Positions 12,301 through 24,100 of a stretch of 64,000 nucleotides of DNA are shown here, one piece after another. Both the position numbers and the translations under genes were made by a program. Numbering within the stretch: the first letter of the stretch is position 1; each line of letters begins with the position of its first letter. The stretch spans positions 9,269,501 through 9,333,500 of the forward strand of contig NC_046676.1 of NCBI RefSeq assembly GCF_003369915.1, given 5' to 3'. Below the pieces are notes generated by a model. The model had not been told where the DNA came from and did no database searches. It saw only the letters and a list, made by a program, of their open reading frames with translations. Source of the DNA: Drosophila miranda (taxonomy: Eukaryota > Arthropoda > Insecta > Diptera > Drosophilidae).

Positions 12301-15100
12301 GTATGAATCTACACATCTGCTACATATTAACTACATTTTTATGTAATTACCAAAAGCGACCTCTGAAGGGGAAATGTGTTTGTTTTAAACATTTATTCCC
12401 GGTTTCTTTCATATAAGCCCCCTCGAAGCGCCAGTGTGCAAAATCTGCTTATACACTTTTTTCCGACATATTTGAAAAAATTGAGATTTGAATGGCAGAC
12501 GATCAGGAATAAATGGCATTTCTTAAAATATTTTGGAAATTAGTATTAAATTCTTTACCCCAAACAATTTTTTTCACTATATCTTTCACCTGAACTGCGC
12601 TAAAATTCTTCAAGTTTCATACATTTCGTGGTCGACAATGGGTTAAGTTAATCAAACGGATAGCAAAAAAAACTACCATCGATACTATGGACTGAATAAT
12701 CGCTAGGGGTGCGCGCCAAAGTGGAATTGTTTGAAAGTGGATGAGGGACCGGGATATGAATTCTACCATTAATAATGTATATTAATCAAATAATTAAATA
12801 CACCGATTTATACCGATATACTGTAAATATACCGTCAGCGTAGTTCCCGATCCACAAAATTATAGCTAGAAGATCAGCAACAAGTATTAACGTTTGTGAT
12901 GTGCTTTTCAATATAATAGTTTATATAGTTTATAATAGTTTTATACATATTTCATGTTTTATACTGATGATCGATGTCGGCAAGATGCTCCTCAGCAGAA
13001 TTTGTCTCACCTAATATATTTATGCATATTTTCTCTCTCTGCCGTGGCAGCGCTGTCACTCTCCGAACCGGTTAACTTCGCTCTCAATGAGAAAAATTGC
13101 ATTTTCTTTGACCTTTTTTGCTAAAACACTTTTTTAAACAAAATGCAACAAAAGCAATTATTTAAATTAAGCCAGTCAAGTAGAAAATAGATTCACCAAT
13201 CGGACAAAATTATGTGGGCATGGCTAAATGTTCTATATAGCTGGTAATATTCGATGGAAGATAAAACTCAAGGAATTTGTCGAATTTTTTGAATCGGGAA
13301 TAACCCGGTTGACAACAATGAGTCTCATTTCTATTTCACGCAAAATGTTTCTGCGCATACCCTGCGGGAAATGGGTGTTACAGAATTGAGAAAATGTTTG
13401 TAATCCCAGGCTCCAAAAACAACGTAGTCTCTGTTTTAAATATCACAACGATATTTTGCAGTTTATTGTATTACAGAGACCAAGAATAGGTATCAGGATC
13501 GAGATATATACATGCAAGATACCAATCATATTCATAAATGTGTCTAAAACATATAAATTTGAGAAAAGGTCTTTATTAATTACTTTTTATCTTCATATCT
13601 TCATATTAAATTAACGAAATAGGGTATACAAAGGGCTATACACGCATCATGTCTTTAAATACCAGCAACACTGCGACTCTTTTGTTGAACTATTTTGTTT
13701 AAACCTTGTTTTAGCTAAAATACAATAAAAGTAAGGACTAAAAACTAGCCAATCTTGAAGAAAATTTATTCATCAACGGCCTAAAATTATGTTGGCGGAA
13801 CTAAGGGTTTTAGTTAGCCAGAATTATTCAACGGAATCTCTAAATTGAGCAATATGAACGACTATCCTCTTTCGTTTGTTTTGTTTGATCATTTTCGCTA
13901 AAACCTCTTTTTACGCAAAATGCAATAAAAGCTAGTGTTTAAAATAAACCAGTCAATTAGAAAATAGATTCACTAATCGGACAAAATTATGTGGGCATGG
14001 CTAAATGTTCTATATAGCTAGTAATATTCCACGGAATATCAAAAACGAGGAATATGTATAGTATAACTTGAATTCGTCGGTATATTTATGGTATATTTTG
14101 AGAATGAGACGGTATATTTCGGGTAGAATCTGTAATAACCGGTTCACAACAATGAGTCCCATTCCATGCACACATACCCTGGGGGAAATGGATGTTATAG
14201 AATTGTGAATATGTTTGTCATCCCAGGCAAAAAATATTTATTTTCAATATATTTTAATATAATTCAATATTATTTAATATTATTTTCATTATTTCAACGA
14301 TATTTTAAAGCTTATTGTCTTCTTGTAGGGACCATGAATAGGTATCAGGATCGAGATATATATACAAAACACTCATCATATACATGAATATGTCTAAGAA
14401 ATGTCAATTTGAGAAAAGGTCTTTATTAGTTACGTCTTATCTTCATATCAATAATTATACTTTCATATAAAATTAACAAAATAGGGTATACAAAGGCATA
14501 TACTACGGCTTACACGCAACATAGTGACTCTTTTTTTGTTGAACTTTTTCGTTTAAACCTTTTTTTACAATAAATACAATAAAAGCAAGGATTAAAAACT
14601 ATCCAATATTGTAGAAAATTTATTCATCAATAGGATAAAACTATGTGGGCATTGCTGAGAGATTTAGTTAGTCAGCATTATTCAATGGAATATTAAAATT
14701 GAGCAATTTCCTTTTTCGTTTGTTTTGATTGACCTATTTCGCTACTTGTTTTTTGTTTGACTTATTTCGGTAAAACCTCTTTTTACGCAAAATGCAATAT
14801 AAGCAAGTGTTTAAAATAAACCAGTCAATTAGAAAATAGATTCCCTAATCGGCCAAAATGATGTGGGCATGGCTAAATGTTCTATATAGCTAGTAATATT
14901 CCACGGAATATTAAAAACGAGGAATATGTATAACAGATCTTGACTTCGTCGGTATATTTATGGTATATTTTGAAAATGAGACGGTATATTTCGGTATATT
15001 TCTGAGGGTCATATATTTCGATAGGTTCGACTGGTTGGCGCACTTTGTCGGTCGGTAAACTGGCTCCACGGGCTCCAACCAAATAAATACTTTACGCGGA
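12300..15100. repeat. repeat-rich intergenic block with tandem ~0.8 kb units
   Basis: There is no convincing gene. Related segments recur in the order A-B-A-B-A: A at about 13090-13290, 13870-14060 and 14750-14935; B at about 13670-13860 and 14515-14705. The string GTGGGCATGGCTAAATGTTC starts at 13214 and 13991, and a near copy starts at 14863. A second landmark, GGTATCAGGATCGAGATATA, starts at 13489 and 14341. The repeat period is therefore 777-872 bases, with A and B themselves weakly related. Fragments of the promoter-like module occur at about 12795-12840, 14069-14116 and 14944-15012. No transposase or reverse transcriptase frame was seen. Confidence 0.8.
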
Positions 15101-15130
15101 CCGTTGTGGCGTCGTCGATTCTACGGTCAT
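14940..15130 (+). promoter_or_regulatory. candidate distal promoter of Pka-R2
   Basis: A + strand oriented Motif 6-type array (GTCGGTATATTTATGGTATA, then GACGGTATATTTCGGTATAT, then a GAGGGTC block and a TTTCGATAGG DRE-like half site) is followed by a GC-richer stretch from about 15090. The same module in the same relative orientation precedes TER94. It would be the most upstream promoter for the + strand gene Pka-R2, but the distance to the first supported exon leaves this open. Confidence 0.35.
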
Positions 15131-16899
15131 CGGATTATGCGTTCTGCGTGCGTTTAAAAATTAAAAAGTAATTACAGAAAACCAAGACGAAATACCAAAT
15201 GTGCCAAAAAAATTAACTTTAGCCTCCCCCACGGTTCCATTTCCCCCCCGCTTCCGCTGCCCCACTCTGATTGTGCAAGTGAATGTATGTAAAAATGTGA
15301 GAGAAGGCAAAAAAAGTTACACTACGTGCGCGTAATAAAAAACGAGGCCGATATGCACGAGGAGGAGTGAATGGGGTGGTGGTGGGCGGTGGTCGGTGCT
15401 GAAGGTGGAGGTGGAGGTGGCAGTGGCAGTCGTCGGCAGACTCCACCCGCACCCCATCTCTCCACCACCGAAACATATAATATACATACATACAAAAATC
15501 TACCTATCACTTTGGCCTGCTCCCCCGTTGCTGTTGCTGTTGTTGCTGGATGTTGACGGCAAGGTTTTTGGTTCGGGTGGGGTGGAGAGTGGAGGTCCGC
15601 CCGTTGGGCTTCCCTGCTTCAGTTTCGGTGAGGGGTAACAATCAATAAACACGCTTAGCCAGGCCCCAGCCCACAAGCCTGTTGGGTCGGCCGATGACGA
15701 GCTTAAGTGTGAAGAGTACGATAGGGAGAGGGGGTGGGGGTGGGCTTTGCGGAGACTTGGCCCCCGTGCGCATATGATTCAAATGCCGGTTTTGAACGCA
15801 GGCCGTCGGCAATATTTCGGATTGGAGTGGTATGCATTGCTCCAGCTATACACTATCTATACGATCTCTGATTGGCATTGTGAGGTCTCTAATCAGATTT
15901 ACACACTCACACTCACCCATTCACGCAGCAGTTGAATGTGTAGATGGAAATTAATTAATTAACTGTTTGCGTAATTGAATGAATTGAAATTAAAAGTGAA
16001 AGATTAACGGCAGTGAGTGTGAGTGCGGGCAGGGGTGAGGCAGCGCTCTCACGAAAGTAGCATATTCTCAGTGCGTGTGACCGGCAGTGTGCCTCACCTT
16101 TTTATAATACACCTTAAATTAAACGTGTGTCTTGGGAGTGTGTGTATTGCTGCTATTGATGGCTATCGCTATCGAATTGCAACTCCGCAATTGGGTCAGG
16201 GGCGACAACTACTTAAATTGCCAATAGCCGGCGCAATTGATACCGAAACTCGAAAACCAAGTCTTTGTTGGCCTGTGTAGGAGTTGTCGGGCCAAAAACC
16301 CACACCCACACCCACACATTCGGCAAGTGCAAATAAACAGTACACACATACATGTACACATAAAAATGCTATAGCAAAACGAAATGCACAGAGAGGAAGA
16401 TAAATATATGTACTCGAAATGTTTACTTAAGCGAAAAGTTATTTCGCACACACGAAATGGGGCAAATAATTAATTAAACAATTATATGGCAGAACATGTT
16501 CAAAAAGAACACACATATCAAATAAACAAATGAGAGGACGTGCAACAGCACAGCAAATAAATCATTGGGCACCGATACCAATCAACTTAATTACAGCACT
16601 CTCAAAGAGAGCACTTAAATTTACAGAGTTCGTCTCGTGGTTTTTTTTTCCTCCTCCAGCATCTGTACGTGTATGTAACCGCAAAAGACATCCAACAACA
16701 AAAATAATAGCAAACACGATAACGGAACGGTAGACAAAAAAAGAGAAGCATTAAAATCCCAGCAAATACGAATTTTTCAATCAAATCTAATAACAAATTT
16801 CAGTTGTTGTTGCTTTTTGTTGGTACATCAAAGTCAATTTCTTGAAACTCGAAAAAGCGATTCCCGGCCAGAATTGCCGAAGCAATAGCCTATCCACAC

Positions 16900-17240
16900 C
16901 CACTGCCACCCACTCAAAAGCAACAACAACACTAAAAGCAGCAAAGACAACAAAGACAACCGCAACGAGAGAGTAACAAATTAAATTTGGTTTTAGCCAT
17001 AAAAAAAGCAGCAAACAAGAGGCCAGAGAGGAAGCCCAGAGACAAGAGACAAGAGTGGAGCAGCCGAGTAGCAGAGGAGCGAAGAGCAGGGAGCAGAAGA
17101 GCAGCAACAGCAGCAACAGCAGGAGCATCCATCAGCAAGTGGCAGCCCCAAACGAAGCCGTTTCAAGCAGCCCATCAAAATCCGTTACCGTTCCGTACGA
17201 CGCGACGCGACGCTCGTGGGGAAACCAGCAACAAAGTCAG
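16900..17240 (+). other. candidate 5' UTR exon of Pka-R2
   Basis: A purine-rich, CAG/AGC-rich segment typical of fly leaders ends in a strong donor, AGTCAG followed by GTGAGTG at 17241. The next strong + strand acceptor followed by coding sequence is at 32891-32892, so the inferred intron is about 15.65 kb. The 5' edge is unknown. No long coding frame with recognisable protein features is present. Confidence 0.45.
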
Positions 17241-17415
17241 GTGAGTGCTCCGCCCTGCCGCCCTGCCGCCCCGTCGCACAGTACTCGAGTGAGGGGGCTC
17301 CGTGGGAAGGTTGAAGAATGGTGTGGGTAGGAGTGCTGGGGGGTTCCGTTCGGTCTTGCTCTTTGCTGTGTGTTCCCGTTTTCCACTTGGTTTGTCTTTC
17401 TCCCTCTCCCCCCTC

Positions 17416-17451
<36 letters not shown>

Positions 17452-17683
17452 CTCTCCATTGTACGCGATTAAATATTTTACGCGCTTATCAATTGCTCAA
17501 GGGTTGGCATTGGTTGATAAACAAATACAAATGAAAAAGCAAGCAGCAATTAAATAAAGCAGCACTCACGGCAGAGCCGTCTGCTTGTGGTGCTTCAGGT
17601 GCAAGGTGGAAAGGTGGAGTAGTGGAGCGAAGGCGATCCGTGGGGTAGAAGGAAAGACAATTCTATAACCAAATAACATAGTT

Positions 17684-17840
17684 GTATAACAGATCGATGT
17701 AGTTGTATAATAGATAAAGGCATATATGTATTAAGCTGTGTATAACATTTACCAGCTAAACACCTGTATAACAGAGGTATTCTTAGGAAGTATAACAGTT
17801 ATATTTGTGTTCCTTTAACTTTTCGGCACTGTATAACAGA
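17684..17840 (+). promoter_or_regulatory. homotypic cluster of GTATAACAG-type sites
   Basis: Six same-strand occurrences of GTATAACAG or close variants start at 17684, 17705, 17740, 17766, 17790 and 17831, inside the first Pka-R2 intron. The spacing is irregular (21-41 bases), so this is not a simple tandem repeat. It could be an enhancer with clustered factor sites or the remains of an old repeat. I do not recognise the motif. Confidence 0.4.
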
Positions 17841-18098
17841 TATAAAAACAGGATACGATTCAAAGCTTCCTCTATTTTTTTGTGTACTTTTCCAGCACTG
17901 TTTCTTCGCTACGCTCGCTGTAATTAATTCTATTTTGTATATATTCAGCATTTTCACGAACAGAACAACTTTTACAACAGCTGTAGAACTGTCCCAACGG
18001 CAGACATCGCATCCATCAACAGAAAAAACATACAATTTCTAAGCCAAATTCAATTCAGAGTCAAAAGAAGGGCCAAAGAGACAGAGCGCGTGAGCGGC

Positions 18099-18117
18099 GG
18101 GGGGGGGGGGGGGGGGG
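18099..18117. repeat. poly-G tract of 19 bases
   Basis: An uninterrupted run of 19 G, unusual in fly DNA and prone to sequencing or assembly length error. Confidence 0.9.
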
Positions 18118-21100
18118 TAGGCGTGGGGGCAGGGGAAATGGGTATCTTTTGGGGAGGACTAACTTCAATGCGTATCCGATTCAATGGCCTGGAGGCGAGG
18201 CTTGTCCTTCCATTTCCATTTCCATTCCCATGCCCATTGCTCTGCTCTCGATCTCTCCGCATCGAACGAGAGTGGAGGCCCCTCCCATTGTCACAGCAGA
18301 TTCCTGTCATGTCCTCACGTTTCCTGGACCTGTTAAGCTTATGGGCCGGCTTACCATTGCGACTGCTCCTGGCGCTTCTCCTTCTCATTTGGCTGCGATG
18401 TGGGAGAGCTCTACAACGGGGCTTATATCTCCCTTTATTGATTGATTTTCCTATCATTTTCAGGAGGGGCTCCATTATGGGCCGTAGTTCAATGGGCAAA
18501 GCTGTTAAAATAAAAATTCATCAATAATATTTGCCCAGCAACCGTCGATTTGTATGCAATGGGAAATGATCTAAAAATAAAAAAACACAATTTTAGTTTG
18601 TTTGGCTTCCTTCCTTCTTTGGGTCTAATGAAAAACTTCCAACTTTTTCTACAAGCTGGCTTAAAGGCATTCACATTGACAGGAGGCACATGCTCCGTTT
18701 CGTTGGTATCCCTTTTATGTTCCTTTCAATGCTCCCTCCCCCTCCCCCTACCATTCTCTCTCTTTCTCTGTGTCTCTGCCACTGACAAGGGTGAGCACGT
18801 GAAAAACTCATCATGGAACAAAAAAAAAAGGTAAAATCCGACAAAGAACCGGCAACAGAATGAAACGATTCTTTATGACATTCATCTTTTATTTTGTTTT
18901 ATTTTATTATGGCCCAAGCAATTGCCAGCGCATATTGTTTTCCCGTTTCTGTTTCTGTTTCTGATTCGCAATTAATTTTTCACCACCAAAAATAGAACAG
19001 AAAAGAATTTGCAGATCCATCGCGTAAATAAACAGAAAACAGAACTGGAATTTTGGCTGGAATTTGGGGCTTCCACCTGTCCAATGACATCAAGAAACTT
19101 AAGTTTATATTATTAATTAGCTCCGTGTCGTTACCGCCGCTGCTGCTGCATAACTTTTAAGTCTAATTAGCCAGGAGACGGGGACAGGGACAGGGACAGG
19201 GACAGGAGACAGGAACAGGGACAGGAGATAATACCCTGCCGCGTGACGTCAACTAAACTTTTGACGGATGTTGATAAATTATGTGTAAATATTCATATTT
19301 TGCGATTTTTGATTTGCGAAAGTGAGTCAGTGGCGCACTCCCAGCCCCCGACAAAAGTTACGGCGCATAATTTGGCTTTTTCTTCATCGCAAAGTGGCCA
19401 ACAAATTTCGGCCTAAATAAATAATCATAATTTTGCTCAAAACCAGCCCCGACCCCGACCCCCGCCCGAAGCGAGAACGAAATGAAAAGAAATATTCACA
19501 CAGTGAAAAATTTAATTGTTTGGCCAAAAGGAAAGAAAAACCGAATGAAAAGAAACGTTGAATATAAAATATATATGTATGTATATGGATGTATATATTG
19601 TATGTGTGTGTGTTCGTGCGAGTACATCCAATAAAAGCAACGACCTTCGGCAGAGGAAAAAGAAAAAAAAAACAACCCCTCAACAATGGTCTCGTTCTCC
19701 TCCTTTCTATAAATCGCATAAATTGTATGTATGCCAAGTGGGGGTACCAGATTTGCTCTTTCCTGGTCTTCAAATAATTCCACTTTTCCTCCAGTTGAAC
19801 CCCCAAAAATTGCTGTGGCAATTAGCATGGAAAAATCGATGCGAGACAGCCCCCAAGAATAAGGCACATTATTAGCGGATAATTGCTGGGAGGATTGCTG
19901 CAGGCACCACTGGATTATCCCATAATATTCAGAGATATTCAAAGCCCATAGGCTCCCATAGGGACACCATAGGGAGTCCCTTATTTTGTATTTTGTATAT
20001 CCCAATACCTTTGAATCCCCATCGAAATCCAAGCTTTTTCACAGGATTTCAAATGCCAAGCCAAATGTCAATCTTGTTTCATTTTGTATGCCAAATGGGA
20101 TTTACTTGCCATGTTTTTTCAGCAGTCTTCGGAGCTCATTTGATTACAAACAAACTTGGAAAGTTTTCTTTTAGTTTGTTTTGAAGCTGCTGCCGCTTTC
20201 GGTTAAGATCCTTTCCAACTAATTAAGAAGGGCAACCGCATATTTGGCTCTGATGCCTTGGAGAAAAGTTTTCCCTTTTCTCTTTCTGTGTGGGAAACTT
20301 ATTCTATTTCTCCCCTCCATATAGTGTATGGATGGGCGCGATAAGCTCCCAAGGCACGTGAGGGCGCGACCTATTATGAGTTGACAGTAAATCGAAAATA
20401 GATTAAGTGTCGGACAGGCACTGGCCCTGGTCAATATCGTTTGAGAACCAAAGCCAATTAACTTACAATACCATCAGGCAGACGGGCAGCCAGGCTATTT
20501 ATCCCATTCGATTCGAGTTCTGTGTTTGCCTTCAGTGGTGGGGTGGGGGAGACGACTGTCTGTCGACTGTCAATATGCCAGAGTTGTCACCCCTTGAGAC
20601 CCATGTGGCGCTGTGGCGCTGTGACGCTGTGGCGCTGTGGCCCTCTGGCGCTTTGGCTGTGGCTGTGGCTGTGGTGACAGCTCCTCTGTTTGCCAGACAA
20701 AAGTGAATAATTCTGCACCCATTTTCATTTTCATTTTCATCTTCTTTTTCATTTTCATTTCTACTCAGTTTATTAGTCGTAAATTGTGATTTTCTTGCAA
20801 TTTTTTTGGGTGGGCTTTTTCTTTGTGCGAAGCTCGTAAATTTCTTTGTCTTTTGTATGGAAAATGGAAAAGGCAGCCCACGCGCTACATATATCATACA
20901 TATGTATGTATATATGTATCTTTTAATGTATCTTTCTTGTGTGTGTCAGCAGACAGAGCCAGAGAGGGAGAGAGATTCGTTAAAAGTGACCCAGTGAGTC
21001 GGTTCATTCGGTTTCTATCGTCTGGTGACTGTCTCAATCTTAAATCTCCAGTGGCGCTGATAAGCAGACTGACGCATTTGCCTGTTGACTTGGTTATATC

Positions 21101-24100
21101 TAAAGTCTTGGCTTATCATATACATATATGCAAAATGGGCTCCAGTTTGATTCGATGACGCCTTTCCACCGTCCACCGACCACCGTCCACCGACCTGGCC
21201 GTGTGACACCTGCGGTCTCAATACCAATCTACAACCAAGCGATGGTGGAAATGGCTTCCACTAATTAGAAAAACTTTTCTAGTATGATGGCAACTTTTAA
21301 CTTTTTGTTGATTGCAAAACTTTGCTTTTTATAGTAGGAGGGACATTTTCGGGTCGAGGGGATAGGGTCTGAGTGGAGAGTGTATCTGTCGTAAGAGAGA
21401 AGTGAATGGGGATGCGGATTTGGATGTTGTGGTTGATGTAGAGGTGCCATAATGGACTGACTAATGGCCAGGGAAACCTAATCTGGTGGTTGCTGTGGCT
21501 GTGTCTGTGACTGGGATTTGGATTCCGTCTTCCTCCACACACGCACTCCGGCACTCCCAACACTCCGGCACAACGCATCGCTGACGAAACTTTGACTTTA
21601 ATCGATTTAACAATTCTCACCCTCTCCCGGCCCTACCATCCTTCCTCCTGCCCCAAGGCCCAGTGGCTGAGCTTGTCGTGTGGCCCACAGGCAAACATCA
21701 AAAGTCAAGCAGCAGCAGTCGCAGCTGCGTGACGTCAATTGGAGCCACAAACGCAGGCGATGGCGAGTGAAGACGGTGGCGATGGTGTGGTGGGTGGTGC
21801 CAGTCCCCCAGTCCCCCTGTCCCCCAGTCCCCTTGCTATTGTTTGCCCATGTCTTATTCGAAGTGTGGTCAAAAGAGCGGCCCACACACAACCAGGGACA
21901 CGGGGCAAAGATACACACACTCACCGACACACCATAATAAGAGTAAATTACTTTTAATAGCCCCACGTAGCGAGTGTGTAATCTATTTTGAGTCAACGTA
22001 CACTTGGCTTCATACATATGTACTTATAAGGTTAACCAATGGTTTGTCTTTTCCAAAGTTGGAAAGTCTTTTTTTGTGTGTGTGTGGGCAAAATATGAAG
22101 GGAAAAAACAAACAGCAAACACCTCACTTTTAAGAAAGTACAGTTGCGTGTACAATTGCACTGCTTGGACTGCTTGTAATACGAATACTTGCCAGCGTTG
22201 CCAGACTCTGCCCATCGCTTAATTCGGAGAAAGATCAATTTATCCTTTGAGTCATTTACAACACTGATGTTCCCCGCATGTCCTATGGATGTCCTATGTC
22301 CTACTAGAGGATCTCTCGTCTCTGCGGTAAAAGGGAAAGCCATCTGGAATGTCAACACTCGAGTGACCTTTGCTAGGGAATTGCTTTCCCACACACATGG
22401 ACTACGGGCGGCCACTCTTATATCCTAATTGATATTTTAAGGGCTGTCTGTCCGGCCGGCATCCCCTTTGGGCCAAGTTTGCCAAGCAAATGTCGTGTGG
22501 AGAGCTCTTCGACTTTTGGGACCCGAAACTTAATTTGATTCCCTTGGCAGCTTGAGAGGAGACTCGACTCGACTCTGCCCCAAGCAGCGTTGCAGGCAAT
22601 TTAATTACGAAATACTCGTATTTATTCAGCAGAGATGCGAAATCTGTTTTTATTATTTAATCCAATGCACATACACTCGTACTTGTGCTCTCTGCTCTCT
22701 CCTGTCTCCTGTCTGTATCCTTCGTGAATCCCTTTGATAATATTATTTTTATGCTTTTTGGTTCGGTTTTTGTTAGTGAATTATTTTTGTTTGTTTAAGT
22801 TGTGGCATGTCCTGGCTCTCCTTCTTATATGATTTCCTTCTATTGTTGTGTCTGCTTCCGCCCCCTCTATAACCCCCCGTCCTGGGTGTGTTTTTCTTTT
22901 TCTCAACTTTTTTGTATGTCCTTTCGGCTGGTTGTCCCTTTTTGAGAAAGGGTTCAAGAACTTTGATTCATTGTTGAGCGGCTTAAAATGTTGCGACATG
23001 CGACAGAACGTGCCTTAAAGTGAGTCTTAAATTCTCAAAGAGTCCAACTCTTGTCGGGATTTATGGTCTCCCTGCCCCCCCTCTCTCTCTCTCCTGCCCC
23101 ACTTCTACTTCATTGCGCAATGAAAAAGTTTCAGGGGTCGGGGCTTAGTGCTGGGTTTCTACCCGAAAAAAGTTGTCCAAATTTGGCCATAAAGCCAGCC
23201 GCCAACCTTCTCGTGGCCCCCAAAGAGCCCAAGTAAATTTAATATTTTCCGAAAGGTGGAAAAGTTTGTGGGTCCCTGCAACATGTTGCACACCTCCCAT
23301 ACAACGATACAGATGCAGATGCAGATACAGATGCAGATACAGATACAGATGCATGGCATATGCGACCCATAAATAAACATAATATGTCGCTTCTGCTCCC
23401 ATTTGGCGTTGTCTTTTATGAGACAGCGGCAGGCAAACAGTTTTTTTATGCACACCAACCAACATATATACATATTTACATATTTACATATTTACTCGGG
23501 ATATTTGTGTGCGATTTCTCTGGGCCATTGTTGGGGCGCGCGGGTTCGAAACGAACGAAAAACTTTTCCGTTTCCCGAATGGAACTTTGTTTAAAAAAGT
23601 TCTTCAACTATTTGTCTCTCCCTCTCTCTCTCTCTCACTCAAGATTATGTTAGCCAATTGTTTCTCATTTTCATTGATTTCCTTCTGCATCTGTACACAT
23701 ATTTTATTCGATCAACCATCGGGATATATCCACAGCAAATTAATTAAATTTAATAGCTTAAACTTTCCCCCAATCTGTGGCCAATTAAATTATCAAAAAT
23801 CATTTCAAATATTTTCCCACTACATTTTTCGGTGAAGAACCTTTCCGTTTGACATGAATGCTAATTATGCCATTAATTGAAGTCATTTTTCAATGTGCTC
23901 TGTGTGTGTGGCATGCCTCGAGTGGGGCCCCCATAAATTTACAGTACTCGGCATTTAAGTGCGAGAATTTTTAGAACAATTTGAATATCTAAATATGCAT
24001 TTACTTGTACCCGTTTTCGTATTCGTATTCGTATTCGTACTTGGAGCACACATTGCTGTTGTTGCTGTCGTTTCTGTTGTTGCCGTCGTCTAAATGGCCT

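Noticed and set aside
12300..15100. Possible transposable element with genes
   Set aside because: The block is repetitive, but no transposase, integrase, reverse transcriptase or clear terminal repeats were found. It is described as tandem repeats only.
18050..18527. 145-149 codon frames on both strands around the poly-G tract
   Set aside because: Composition is dominated by the poly-G/poly-Pro run, and both strands are open at once. There is no gene signal.
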